In this document: positions 24,461 to 34,639 of the stretch, one piece after another
Position numbering within the stretch: position 1 is the first letter of the stretch
Layout of the letters: each line of letters begins with the position of its first letter
Assembly (NCBI GenBank): GCA_030077755.1
Contig: JAQJZZ010000007.1
Span: 744,001-808,000, forward strand
Length of the DNA stretch: 64,000 nucleotides
Direction: 5' to 3'
From: Filosporella fistucella
Lineage: Eukaryota > Ascomycota > Leotiomycetes > Helotiales
The notes under the pieces: model-generated
Told to the model about the DNA's origin: nothing
The model's database searches: none
What the model saw: only the letters and a program-made list of their open reading frames with translations
Program-made: the position numbers and the translations under genes

Positions 24461-25114
24461 GAGATTGAAGGAATGTGGATGACCGTCAGTTGTCCGGGAA
24501 GGAGAGGTATAGCTCTCGAGCTGTTTTAACACAGAACCACAAAATAAGAACAATAATAAAAGGAGGGTAAGCAGCTGGTGGTCTTCGGTAGTTGTGGCAT
24601 AATCGTCAAAGTGCTATGTACAGAAGGTCGATCCCTGGAATGATATGGCAAAACACTAGAAAATAGCTGAACACGTGCCCCACGTGACTAGTACAATATA
24701 CACTGGTTTCAGGGCCCTTTTACACTTTCCCGCTTTCATTGTTTTGGAGCTGTCACCCCAAAGAGAAAAATGTTTAAAGATTCGGGAAATTGCATATGTT
24801 TGATTCGTGAACAAATGCGCTTCGACTTCTAGGGGTTATGGCAGCGCTTCTGGTGCTCTGCACTGTGGCGTATTGGCGTCCCCGCCGCTTCACAGTTTCT
24901 GAGAATAAATGGAATCATGCAATCTGAAACTTTGCACGAGGAAGCGGAAGAATATGTGTTTTTGTTCTGCTTTCTGAGTAAACGAACCGACTAACGTCCA
25001 AAACTTGCCTTCCTAACTGTACTACCCCTTTCCTCTCTATCTAAACCACCCAGAATCTTCATCCAAGGTTTTTCACAAATCTTTCATAGAGATACTTTAT
25101 CTTGCGCTATATCA

Positions 25115-26015
25115 TTATAGAAGAGCAAATGCCCCTAGAAAACCTCCAAACACGATCGCAGTCCCAACTCTTATGCTTTTATCTGTGCCACTCGTCGACG
25201 TTGCTGCTTGTGATACTGTCCCGGCACTAGTACCTGTCCCTGCACCCGTTTGTGTCGGTGCTCCGTTTGTTGCTGTGGTTGTAGCGAGGGCTCCTCCAGG
25301 CAACTTCGTTGGAGTAATTCCAGGTGATTCCGAACAAGAGGACATAACAGATAACCACCAAGCTACGTTCGAGCTCATGGAACGCGTATTGGTGTCCCAA
25401 AATATATTAGTAGAATACCCAGGACAATACGACTCAAAACATCTATTTACGTTTAGCTTCGCTCAATCTCTAGATAAGCGGTTATAGATATACTGGTACG
25501 ATTGAGTCATAGACCAGCATCTGCAATCCACTGCTATTCCATTGCAGTATGAAAACCAGGTTGAGATGAGGGAGTTGAAGCGCGCGTTTCCGGTGCTGGA
25601 TTTGCTAAGTTAGCTTGTGTAAGAATATCAGAAACTGAGAGGTTACCTATATACTGGGTTGTAATATGGGGCGGGACACGAAGTGATTGCAATACCGGCG
25701 ATGGTGACCGTACAGTAGGGTGCAATAAGTTTGAACACCCCCCCCCCTACTAGCGTAGATATTACAGGCTTTCAAAATGCGCAGCCTGGATACTGCACCC
25801 CTGAAAGTGCGCATACAAAGTCACGCTAGAACGTTGGCAGGGTGACGGTGTTCAAACTTATTGCACCCTACTGTAGGACCCACTGTGGTGGTAGAAGTCG
25901 CGATTGTATATGCGAAAGTTGATGGCGTGCCGTAGTAAGTGACAATCGCGAGAAAAACCGCAAGGAATTGATAGACCCTCACTTTCACGCCAAGATTGAG
26001 GATTTGAAGTGACAT
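25115..26015 (-). pseudogene. Ser/Thr-rich, probably GPI-anchored secreted protein gene split by a MITE
   Basis: From 26015 the minus strand reads a hydrophobic N-terminus (VYQFLAVFLAIVTYYG) followed by a Thr-rich stretch, FAYTIATSTTTVGPT. At 25875 a 161-bp element interrupts the frame and adds a stop. Skipping the element and one TA restores VTIAGIAITSCPAPYYN on the far side. Further down, a Pro/Ser/Thr-rich piece (NPAPETRASTPSSQP) and finally TATNGAPTQTGAGTGTSAG...DKSIRVGTAIVFGGFLGAFALL appear, a hydrophobic C-terminus typical of a GPI-anchor signal. The pieces before the tail lie in different frames, so unseen introns or further breaks exist. Family unknown. The cell-surface location is inferred from both ends. 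Confidence 0.6.
25713..25873. mobile_element. 161-bp MITE with 27-bp terminal inverted repeats and TA target duplication
   Basis: The ends 25713-25739 and 25847-25873 are perfect inverted repeats of 27 bp starting CAGTAGGGTGCAATAAG. They are flanked by TA on both sides (25711-25712, 25874-25875), as produced by Tc1/mariner/pogo transposases. The interior has no coding capacity, a run of ten C (25738-25747) and shorter internal inverted motifs (CTAGCGT, ATGCGCA). The perfect ends mean it is young or escaped RIP. No autonomous partner with the same ends is in this window. Confidence 0.88.
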
Positions 26016-27420
26016 GAATAAAAACGAGAATTATCATGGAAGATTGCTTAACATAAAGGGAAGACCCATCTATGGTAGTCAGCTGTCTCTTTTTTTGCGG
26101 TGGCTTAATGATAGCTCTGCCAAGAATAAAAAGTATATTCATACTCAGAACATTGGAGATGTTTTAGCTCGCCAAGAAATACACTTCTATTTTGAGGAGA
26201 ATAACACTATTGGCAGAGGCGGTGGAATCCATATTTGGAGCTGTAGTGGCGCTTCAGGCGTTCGAACCGGCAACTGCCAGCTTGGCGGATAGAAGAAAGA
26301 ACAACCCAATATAAAGCTCTGCAAACTCAATGAGCACAACAATTATATACTTTGAGCAATCAAATGACACCCAGTCTTCCTCTTAATATCGCAAGAAACG
26401 TGATTCGGACTATTTATTGGTAATTATATTCATAATCCTCTTTTCTTGACGTCCTTTTCCAATTTTGCAGGTAGTAGAATATTTTCCTATACCGGTATAT
26501 ACACCGAGTGTTGCACTTGCTATAATTGCAGGGTGATAGCATCAATAGCAGAGTGGAAGAGGCTTATTCGTGCTTGAGCTCTGTTCATATATTGTCGCTT
26601 TGGAGTAGAGAGAGGCAGATGTGGAGCTTAGTGACGTGCAAATCTCGCTATTACTTTTTTGCTAAGGATGAGGAAATGCTAGATTTGACTGGAGCTGTGA
26701 TTGAAGATTTGATACCTGATGAGTTGAATATTGAAATAAATGACGGCACTTTCGAAATAGAAGATGTCAAGTTTTTAGTGCTTACACTAGCTATCGTATT
26801 TTTCAGACTCGTTGATACAGCCTCCTTCAATGAACTCGTGCTTGCTACCTTTTTGGAAGATGATGCAGATGTTGGTGTTGCAGACGACTAACATAAAAAA
26901 ACAACGAGGAGATATCAGCGTGGGATTTGAATCTTGGAAAGATACAGTGGGATAATAGCTTGCATAAGCTGCAATAAATTTAAAGAAAGAGGAAGTTTTA
27001 GAGATAACCAAGCGTTGCTGAGAAAGAATGCAGGAAATAGGAAAACAGATCGGTATTGGGAGAATTGGGAGAATTGGAATGGAGTCTGCATAGTGACATG
27101 AGGTGTGGCTCACGGCCAAAGTAAAATGGCAACGTTCATAACAAACTGGCATATGAAAATTCAGAAACTTGCTAAAAATCTCTAGCCAATTGAAATATTC
27201 AGTAAAAGATATCTGGTAGAAGTGAACAAAATTGGAACAGAGAATTAGTTAGGCAATATAACTGAACATTGGTCATAGGGAAGTATAGATATGGTACAGG
27301 TGAATAGTAGTTGATCGCGACCAAGAATTCAATCCCAAAAGACAGACACACCAATGAGCCGCTGGTGTGTTTCGAACCGCCAAAAGAACAATATAGAAAG
27401 ATTGCATCATGCAAAGGACA
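26016..27420. other. Intergenic region
   Basis: About 1.4 kb. A 121-codon plus-strand frame at 26526-26891 has an acidic C-terminal half but no signal peptide, domain or splice support; I do not call it a gene. The remainder shows nothing recognisable. Confidence 0.4.
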
Positions 27421-28170
27421 TTAGTGGACTCGTCATAAGGTAGGCTATTGGAATTACCTCGTCATCGATGATCATGTTGACGGTCCTCTTGTTACCAAAT
27501 TTAGGATTATGAATTTCGTCTTGGAAGATTTCTTGGCGGATTCCAGCGAAATGAGCAAGAGATAATCCGTATTGTGTATTTTGGGCACTAGTAGCTGCGC
27601 TTCTATACGAATGATTCGAATGATTGTTGTGCTAGTCAAAGATATTTCTACAATCCCGAATTTTTTTTTACTTCACCAGTAGGTATAACATTCAGCTGAG
27701 AGAGAGAGCGATGCGCGATCACAGATGGCAATCATGATTTGAGTCTTCTAATTCGGACAGCCGGTTCTTAGAACCACCTGATTTGGGAAAGCGGGACCGC
27801 CTCGGTCTCCTGTCATGGCTGCCATATAGCGTGATCTTCCTGCCATAGAGTCCCGATCAGGCATCAAAGGCTTCTCGGCTACAATGTAACTGGTGGCTCT
27901 CAGCTTTCCAAGTAGGTATCAGAATTGATGCAGCTATATCATTTCAAAAACGGGCTGAAAATCTACTGGCAATCGTTTGTTTTGGCGTTCAGCCCCCAGG
28001 AAATGGACTGGTTCCAATAGACTCTTGGGTGAATTCGCCTCAAACAACCATTTCTCAACCAAATAAAAGCGACCTGACAGTGCTTTATCCTTATAGAAAA
28101 CCTATCCACTGGACGAGACATGTTTGAATTTGTAAAAGGAATGGTGGTGGCATGATGCATGGCATGACTT
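27420..28170 (-). pseudogene. Possible gene remnant of unknown family
   Basis: Three coding-like stretches follow each other on the minus strand, in different frames. They are GRFYLVEKWLFEANSPKSLL...GAERQNKRLPVDFQPVFEM (about 28090-27955), YIVAEKPLMPDRDSMAGRSRYMAAMTGDRGGPAFPNQV (about 27890-27770) and YGLSLAHFAGIRQEIFQDEI...FGNKRTVNMIIDDE (about 27580-27460). Their composition is protein-like, and TAG-type acceptors occur between them, but I cannot build a continuous model and do not recognise the family. It could be a real gene with introns or a decayed one. Confidence 0.3.
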
Positions 28171-28297
28171 GGAAGTGCAATTCACGACTTCATTATTTTG
28201 TCTCAGCCAGATGCACGGCTGATTAGTGCTGTTCAGCTGGCATAGAATATTTCGGCATCTGATTCAACTGAACAGCCTCCACAAGGCGTACTACCTA

Positions 28298-29642
28298 CAG
28301 GGCCTTTTAATTGTAAACTCAGGTGATTTTTGCCACCCGCTTAGCCCACACCTCACCTATTATAAGCAAGGGCCACCCACCAATTATATTTTAGGATTCT
28401 TCCTCCCTCCCTTTTACCTTTTATGCTACTTTAGCAATAATGGATTTTAAAATTAAAGCTATTCACATACCTATTCCGAAGATTTATAGAGACCTCTCTC
28501 GTGATGATAAGCTTAGGCTATATACCCTCTATTATACCGCGGGTTGGTCTATATATAACCTCCTTTTATAGCACCCTCAATTCTCACGGCGCTAAATCGA
28601 TTATGCTCTAAAAACACGGCTCACGCCATAAAAGAAGGGCAATTGCGGAAGGCCTAAGCTTCTTAATACCCCTAAAAGAAAAGAGCTCATACGCTAGGTT
28701 ACTTCGAATTTATTTATACGCGAAATACCATGGGCAAATATCCTTAAGTGGCTTAAATGGGATAAATGGTGTGGAGAAAAGGCTATATAAAATGCTTTAA
28801 AGAAAGAGGGTTATTGCCGTGGTGTGAAAAGACGCAAACCACCACTTTTTATAGAAAACTAGCGTAAAAGGCTCGAATAGGCTCTTAAGTATAAGCATTA
28901 GACCTTAAATTAATGGGATTTAATCTTTTAGAGTAATAAGAGCTAAATGCAGCCTGGTTATTATAAATGGCAGTGGATTATAAGGCTAATTGGCGAAGTA
29001 GAGCTTTATTATCCGGATTATATAGCCTATAAGTGGCAAAGGAAAATTGGGTGGATATTTTAAGGGGGAATAAGCGGTAGATATAGCAAAGGCTTTAGTA
29101 TTTTCTAGGAAAAGGAGTAGAAGATAATTATAAAGGAATCCTAATCCTAAAGGGTTATTCCTTAAATTATAAAATATATGCGTATGCATTTAGGCCTCGA
29201 ATTTTAATAAGATAGAGGGCCAGGGCACACTATTATATATATTATAGAGGTCTTTGCTAATTATGGTATAAACCCCATTTTCTGGCCTCCCTTTTCACCG
29301 GACCTCTCACCCATAGAAAGCATATGGGATAGAATAAAGGATATTTTATAAGCTTTAAATCTATAGGTCTATAAGAATTATAGGAGGCTTAGGGTAGCAA
29401 TTCTAGAAGCGTGGGAGGCAATTATAGACGAAGAAGTAAGGGCCCTTATATATAGTATGCCAGAGCGCTATAAAGCAGTAATAGCTGCTTACGGTGCATA
29501 TATAAAGTTTTAAATAGCTTTACTTTAGAATCCTTAGCATACGAGTGCAAAGATAGTGTAAAGTAGCATGCCATAGAGTGGTGTGAATAAGGGTGGGAAT
29601 AGAGTGGCAAAGTGTCTGTGCTTTTACAATTAATAGGGCCTG
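28298..29642 (+). mobile_element. Tc1/mariner-type DNA transposon, 1,345 bp, inactivated
   Basis: Both ends start CAGG[GC]CC..TTAATTGTAAA and are imperfect inverted repeats over about 50-60 bp; TA lies directly outside each (28296-28297, 29643-29644). Inside, a plus-strand transposase relic begins near 28440 (MDFKIKAIHIPIPKIYRDLS, then KLRLYTLYYTAGWSI as helix-turn-helix). It ends with the DDE region, GPGHTIIYIIEVFANYG, then WPPFSPDLSPIESIWDRIK around 29235-29345, the classic C-terminal catalytic block of Tc1/mariner. Many TAA/TAG codons break the frame and the interior is AT-enriched, consistent with RIP. The element is not autonomous in this state. Confidence 0.88.
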
Positions 29643-29985
29643 TACGTAGTATTCCACGAGCCCTGGTATGATATCAAGGCTTGTCAACTACGTTCATCAA
29701 CTGATCATGGACTTTGGATGACCTAACGAAGTGTGTTTTCCTTTTCGGACGACATGAAAAGCCTTGCGTGTTAAGATTTATATGAATAGCAGGAAAGCCT
29801 CCAAAAGTTTTCATATTAGCATTGCGTTCGAATCACCAAGAATCCAGCATCATTACCTCAGCAGCAACCTCTAAAGTTCCCCTCAATAATAATACATCAA
29901 GGTCTGTACTCTTGTTGTCCGAGTTCAACAAACTTGAGTACACACACATTCTAGTATGTTCTGACATTCTTAAGATACTACCAAC

Positions 29986-30339
29986 ATGAAACTATTTCCC
30001 GTCCTGCTCGTAGCAGCCAGTCCTCTCGTCTCCTCCTGGCGCATGGCCTGGGGACCAAATCAACGATATGTCAGAGCAGGCCTTAAGGATCTGAGCACAT
30101 GCCAAGATTTCCGTCAACAATTCGCTGGCGCTGGTTCTTCTGTTGATCCAGGTAGCTCAACAATCTACTGGGACCCTAATTATGCACGCTCGAACAGCGG
30201 ATGCTGTCTTCATCTTTACGTTAGTCATGAGTGTCGCAGACTGGAGGGAGGCGAGAGATATTTTTGGTGTGGAGCAAATCATAGAAAGCTACTTGCGAGT
30301 GAGCAGATTGGGAGTTATAGAGTTTTGGGTTGTAAGTGA
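29986..30339 (+). CDS. Small secreted cysteine-containing protein (effector-like)
   Basis: A 117-residue single-exon frame starts MKLFPVLLVAASPLVSS, a clear signal peptide with predicted cleavage near residue 17. The mature part, about 100 residues, has six cysteines (one in STCQDF, two in GCCLHLY, and one each in HECRR, FWCGAN and LGCK), enough for three disulphides. No known domain is recognised. Size, signal and cysteine content resemble candidate effectors or small secreted antimicrobial-type proteins of plant-associated fungi, but function is unknown. It starts 344 bp downstream of the dead mariner element in a gene-poor, transposon-rich setting. A CT/CA-rich leader precedes the ATG. A missed intron near the 3' end is possible. 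Confidence 0.6.
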   Translation: MKLFPVLLVAASPLVSSWRMAWGPNQRYVRAGLKDLSTCQDFRQQFAGAGSSVDPGSSTIYWDPNYARSNSGCCLHLYVSHECRRLEGGERYFWCGANHRKLLASEQIGSYRVLGCK

Positions 30340-30660
30340 GTGGGCAGTGATGGCTGCGGTGAAATTGGCGTGATGGGAATGATTTGCAGGTTGTGAAATT
30401 TCTTTTGTGGCTGAAAGCAAATTTTATGGGATGGATAGATAGGAAATAATCAAGCCTGATATATTCTTCATATATTTCTATATCTCGCTCTGCAAACCGA
30501 GATCGACAAGCGGTGGTGCTTGAGTGAAATAGAATTCCATGATTATCCGCGGAACTGGAATCTATTGATCTATGTGAATTGTTTAATGCGCCATACCTGT
30601 TAAGAGGCGTGAATTGACCAATTTCAAGAAGGTTACAGTGCTCCCTAGCACAACCGACTG
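30340..30660. other. Intergenic region
   Basis: Convergent 3' ends of the small secreted protein gene and the Gly/Pro repeat protein gene. Nothing else seen. Confidence 0.5.
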
Positions 30661-32422
30661 CTAAGTCTTCAAAGAAGACCGAGACTTGACAATCTTCCTT
30701 AAGGTTGTCTCTTCTCCCCTCAACTTGTTCGAATACTCATCTCCGCCTTCTCCCACAGACCGAGCTTGAACAGTTGGAAAAGGGAAAGGTGGCAACAGAA
30801 GCGAAGAAACCAACGTTAAAGTCGCCGAAGTTGTAGCATCTGTAGGAGAGGGGAATGAAGGAAAAGAGGAAAGTGGAAGAACAAGCGATGATACGGGCGT
30901 CAGCGCCACCGAAGTTGCCACCTGCGTGGTGGCTGGGGACTGCGATTTCAGAGCATCTGCAGAAGTTGCAGGACGACCTGGATCATCCAACAAATCCACC
31001 TCCCCAAAAATTCCCATAAGATAAACCTGTACCTTTCCATCTTCCACTATTCCATCAACTGGCCTTTCATATTCAATCACCACTTCCTCGGTTTGTAGTG
31101 GAATATTACTTGTAGTGGTGAATGTACTGGTTGTGTAACCTGTTACTGAACACCCAGCAGTGGTAATAGTGCTGCAAACCGTAGTGGTACATGAAGTAAT
31201 AGTTCCAGAACGTACACATGAAGCTGTGCATTGAGGGACGAAGGTAGTTTCAGTGCATTCGGAGGTTGTTGATGAAGGAGAAGAAGTGGGTGTTTGAGAT
31301 TGGGGCTGGGTGCTGGGCTTCTGATCATCGGGTGTGGGTGTGGTCTGAGATGGAGGATCTCCGCCTTGCCCTGGTGGATCGCCACCTGTTCCTGGTGGAT
31401 CTCCCCCTTTCTCTCCAGGAGGGTCACCTCCTTTTTCTCCTGGTGGATCACCCCCCTTCTCCCCGGGAGGATCTCCCCCTTTTTCACCCGGTGGCTTGTC
31501 CCCATTTCCCCCAGGACCAGTTCCCGGTCCTGTTCCGCCATCTCCAGAATCACCACCAGAGTTTGAACTCGGACCACAGAAGAAAGGGATTAAGCAAGGG
31601 AATTGAAATGGTGGCGGTCCAGAAGGGCCAATATACCCTACGCCACCTGGGCCTATGATGATAGGGACAGGGATGACTGTTGGTCCGCCATCAGAACGGG
31701 TTTGTGAGACAGGTGTTGTGATGGTTTGTGCTGAGGTAATAGCAGAGAGGTCAGAAAATTTGGTCTGGGAGAAAATTTGGGTTAAGGTTCCTGAGGCGAG
31801 GGTGATGAAGAGTGGAAAGGGCGTTGTTGAGATGGGTGGGAGTTGGGCTGAGACTGTAGGATCTGGCGATACAAGACTGGTAGCCGAGACAGTAGGGTTT
31901 GGTGAAGCCAAGTTGGAGGATGGGATGGGGTTGGTTACAGTATGAATTCCACCTGTAGAATCTGTACTTATAACCAAAGGTGGCTGGGGGAATAACGATG
32001 CTGGTCGTAGTGTAGAGAGATCCTGCGGAGTCTGTCGTCGGTATCAGCACAGCGGTAAAAAAAGAAGTGCCGGTACTCAAGATTGTCGTAATGGGAAGTA
32101 TATTTGTAGTGTAGGCGCAGAGTTGGAGATTGGTGGGGCAGCGGAAGGCGGGGGTGGAACTGTAATATATGCACATGCGCCTTCCTTGGTGGCATCGTCT
32201 AGAAGTGGATATATGTAATCATAGCCTTCGCATTTGCAACCTGGAATTGCGTCAAATGTATCTTCCAAGCCGCTAGTATAGTCAGCGAGAGGTTCAGGTT
32301 GTCTCTATAGTGAAATCTACTTGCCTGACAGTACACTTTGGCCGAGAAGAAAGGTCCTGGGCTAGAGTGTTCAAGACAAGAACATTCAAAGAAAATAACA
32401 ACAATGAAGTTGAAGAGTACAT
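30661..32422 (-). CDS. Secreted Ser/Thr/Pro-rich protein with Gly-Pro repeat tract
   Basis: The start at 32422 gives MYSSTSLLLFSLNVLVLNTLA, a strong signal peptide, followed by QDLSSRPKC. A 52-nt intron (32324-32273) with a GC donor (CAG|GCAAGT) joins TV to SGLEDTFDAIPGCKCEGYDY; a Cys-rich N-terminal part continues to GACAYITVPPPP. The frame then changes twice, at about 32147 (to RCPTNLQLCAYTTN...) and about 31988 (to VISTDSTGGIHTVTN). Each switch may be an unrecognised small intron or a 1-base indel. The long last frame runs 438 codons. It holds a GGDPPGEK repeat tract, a Cys/Thr-rich block (CTETTFVPQCTASCV) and a C-terminal region that ends without a membrane anchor. Extracellular matrix or wall role is a guess. 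The Cys/Thr-rich module recurs in fungal secreted proteins; family otherwise unknown. Confidence 0.55.
31351..31500 (-). repeat. Coding tandem repeat, 24-bp unit (GGDPPGEK)
   Basis: Four GGDPPGEK-like units plus degenerate GGDPPGT and GGDPPGQ units, preceded by GDKPPGEK, lie in the minus-strand secreted protein. The codons differ between units at third positions, so the tract is old or selected rather than a fresh slippage. Confidence 0.85.
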
Positions 32423-33520
32423 GATGCGTAGAAAAGCAAGAAGCAACTGAGTAGAGGAGGGAATGGTGGATTCTTGTAGGAAATGTGATTATTCTGCTCA
32501 TTAAATATACATGATCGAAATCTTAGTATATACATGAGTTTACATCTTGCGCATCACCAGAGAATCTGCCAGGTATTCTTTTTCGGTGAGTCTCCATTTT
32601 CGGAAAGGGCAAGGGTGTGGTTGACCAATAATTTGAACAGTGCGTAAGTGCGGATAATGCAGCAGTTTCAAATGCTGCGACCGTCATGAACGGCGCTTGG
32701 AAAAGACAGTAGGCTTCTGATTCCATGATGAAAATAGGAATTCATATTTTCTTGGGAAATATGACGCTACTAACATACAGTAAGAAGGATATTCGCGATG
32801 AAACGGAAAATCAGCGGTCGTCATCCAGGTCTCCTGAAATAAGCGAGTTGGAATTTAGGGGCTCGAAATACTTTTCGCTTGATTCCTACAGACAAGATGC
32901 AGGCCGTTTATTCTACCAACAAATAGAATAAATATATCGTAAGAGGATGCGCTTAACAAATTTAGCTGGTTACCGCTCCATCGGAACCGAATCCACTATT
33001 TCGGGTGCGGAATGGACATATTATGGCGTGCAGATGTTGGTGACAGGGTTCTGCGCAGCGGCTATTTTGCATGCGGGTCAACGAACGGAGGCCTTTCTAA
33101 CCGTGAATCAATCTAGAACCTTTCAGCCACCTTCTATATGATCTTTAAATTAGTAAGATGTAGTTTCTACTACAAACCATCTCCCAGTACCAGCAAGCGC
33201 AGCCAATATGCCTTGGACGCGTTTGTTGGTATCGGTTCCATTCATAGATGCATCATCACTTTCTTCATCCTCTATTGGAGTATTCCAAATCAGACTCGTT
33301 TCAAGGTATTTTGATGTAATCATAGATTTCGAGTGATATGACTCTACCAAATGTGTCTGTAGACAGGTTTAGATACATGTTTTTATCAAATAAAGAACAA
33401 AGACTTACAACCTCCAACTTATATAACATGGAAATGATTCATTTCCTAAGATTGCGGACAGTTAGTTAATTCCGTTCTCTTTTAAATCCTCACAATTACC
33501 TATCCTGGAGTCCTGAACAA
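32423..33520. other. Intergenic region with possible short minus-strand gene
   Basis: No certain gene. A minus-strand frame 33350-33150 (SLIWNTPIEDEESDDASMNGTDTNK to GRWFVVETTSY) has a TACAG acceptor upstream and could be a last exon starting from an ATG near 33432. A plus-strand frame at 32947-33141 (SGAEWTYYGVQMLV) is also open. Neither has a recognised domain. Confidence 0.35.
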
Positions 33521-34595
33521 ATGTATTCCATTTGCGTCTTCCTTCCGCTGTCCCTGTTTCTCTGGTTCTCCTGCTCACTCGCCTTCGATCTTGCCTCTCA
33601 ATACCGCATCAACTTTGCGGACACTAGTACAAATGGTGGTTGTCATGCCCACGAGCAACTTCTTCGAACATCATATGCAGAGGCGATACAAGCTGCCACG
33701 ATAGCGTCGAGTAGTTTGAAAATAATAAAAGCGCCACGTCCGAGCAAGGCGAGTGACGAGGCGGCATGGGCAAAATGGGGACGGATTGCTAGAGTATTTA
33801 CAGAGCTTTTTGGGGTTGAGGAGAGAAGCTTCACTGCTAGGAGATTCAGCCCAGTGAAAGGAATAATTGGTGGGTATTCGACTGATTCAATTACCTCTAC
33901 TCGCCAATTTTGTATTCTGGATACTTGCTGACCACTTTGAAATGATATAGATGCTTTTGATCGGATGACAGCAGATGTTACAACAATGGGTATATTCGGT
34001 GGTGTTCACCCAAAAGCAAGTATTTATTGTTCCACGAGCTGGAGGGCTCTCCTTCGTCCGACCGATGTCGATTTGTCTGATAACGAGGACCCCAAGCGAC
34101 TATTGTCGGTGACCCATCCAGGTACATTTTGCATGTCTTTGCCACTCTCTCTGCTTTTCTAACAGCATTCTAGAAATCACCTTCGCAGCACCCTATTCAC
34201 ACCCCGATAACTTCCTTGGAACCATCACCCAAACTCCGAGTGCATTGATTGATCCTTGTACCCCACCTCATCTGGCATTTATTGATCTCCTCTTCTCGGC
34301 TATAACAGACTATTATAATACCGGAATCTCGACACCTCTTAACCATCCAGTTCACGTGATCTCGCGCCGCCTTTGCTTAGGCTGGCACAGGCCCGGCTTA
34401 GCTTCGGCTTATATCTGCTCAGGTCTGCTCACTCATTTCACCAGACATCGTCAACTTTTAATAAGGGGCTTAAAAAGGCCCCTATTCCCTGCCAGGGGAT
34501 CTAAATCTATTCCCACTACACTTTTACAATCTATGCTAGCTAGAACTCACTCTTATAACTCTTTGCCCGTCTTTATGCAAAATATGCATATGTAA
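33521..34595 (+). CDS. Secreted protein gene running into transposon-derived DNA (3' end probably replaced)
   Basis: Exons 33521-33869, 33951-34121 and 34174-34595 join with correct split codons. The product starts with a signal peptide (MYSICVFLPLSLFLWFSCSLA) and continues FDLASQYRINFADTS, then NGGCHAHEQLLRTSYAEAIQAA. That layout, together with GIFGGVHPKASIYCSTSW later, loosely recalls fungal secreted zinc-metalloprotease-like proteins, but no HExxH site is present. Up to about PSALIDPCTPPHLAFIDLLFSAITDYY it looks like a normal gene. From about 34340 on, the DNA is GC-rich low-complexity sequence leading into the AT-rich block, and the encoded end (RRLCLGWHRPGLASAYICSG...) looks unlike the rest. 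The gene is therefore probably truncated by an insertion; the family guess is weak. Confidence 0.5.
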
Positions 34596-34639
34596 TCACA
34601 ATTTATTACATTTTACTTTAGGGTATTTAATGTCATTCT

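Noticed and set aside
26236..26300. Possible tRNA on the minus strand because of a GGTTCGAAC string
   Set aside because: The bases around it do not form a T-arm stem, and no anticodon or D-arm fits.
26526..26891. 121-codon plus-strand frame as a gene
   Set aside because: No signal peptide, domain, splice-linked neighbour or clear codon pattern.
27880..27910. HQLHC-like string on the minus strand suggesting a UstYa/DUF3328 protein
   Set aside because: The frame stops nine residues later and the flanking frame lacks the second HxxHC motif; it overlaps a better-looking coding frame.
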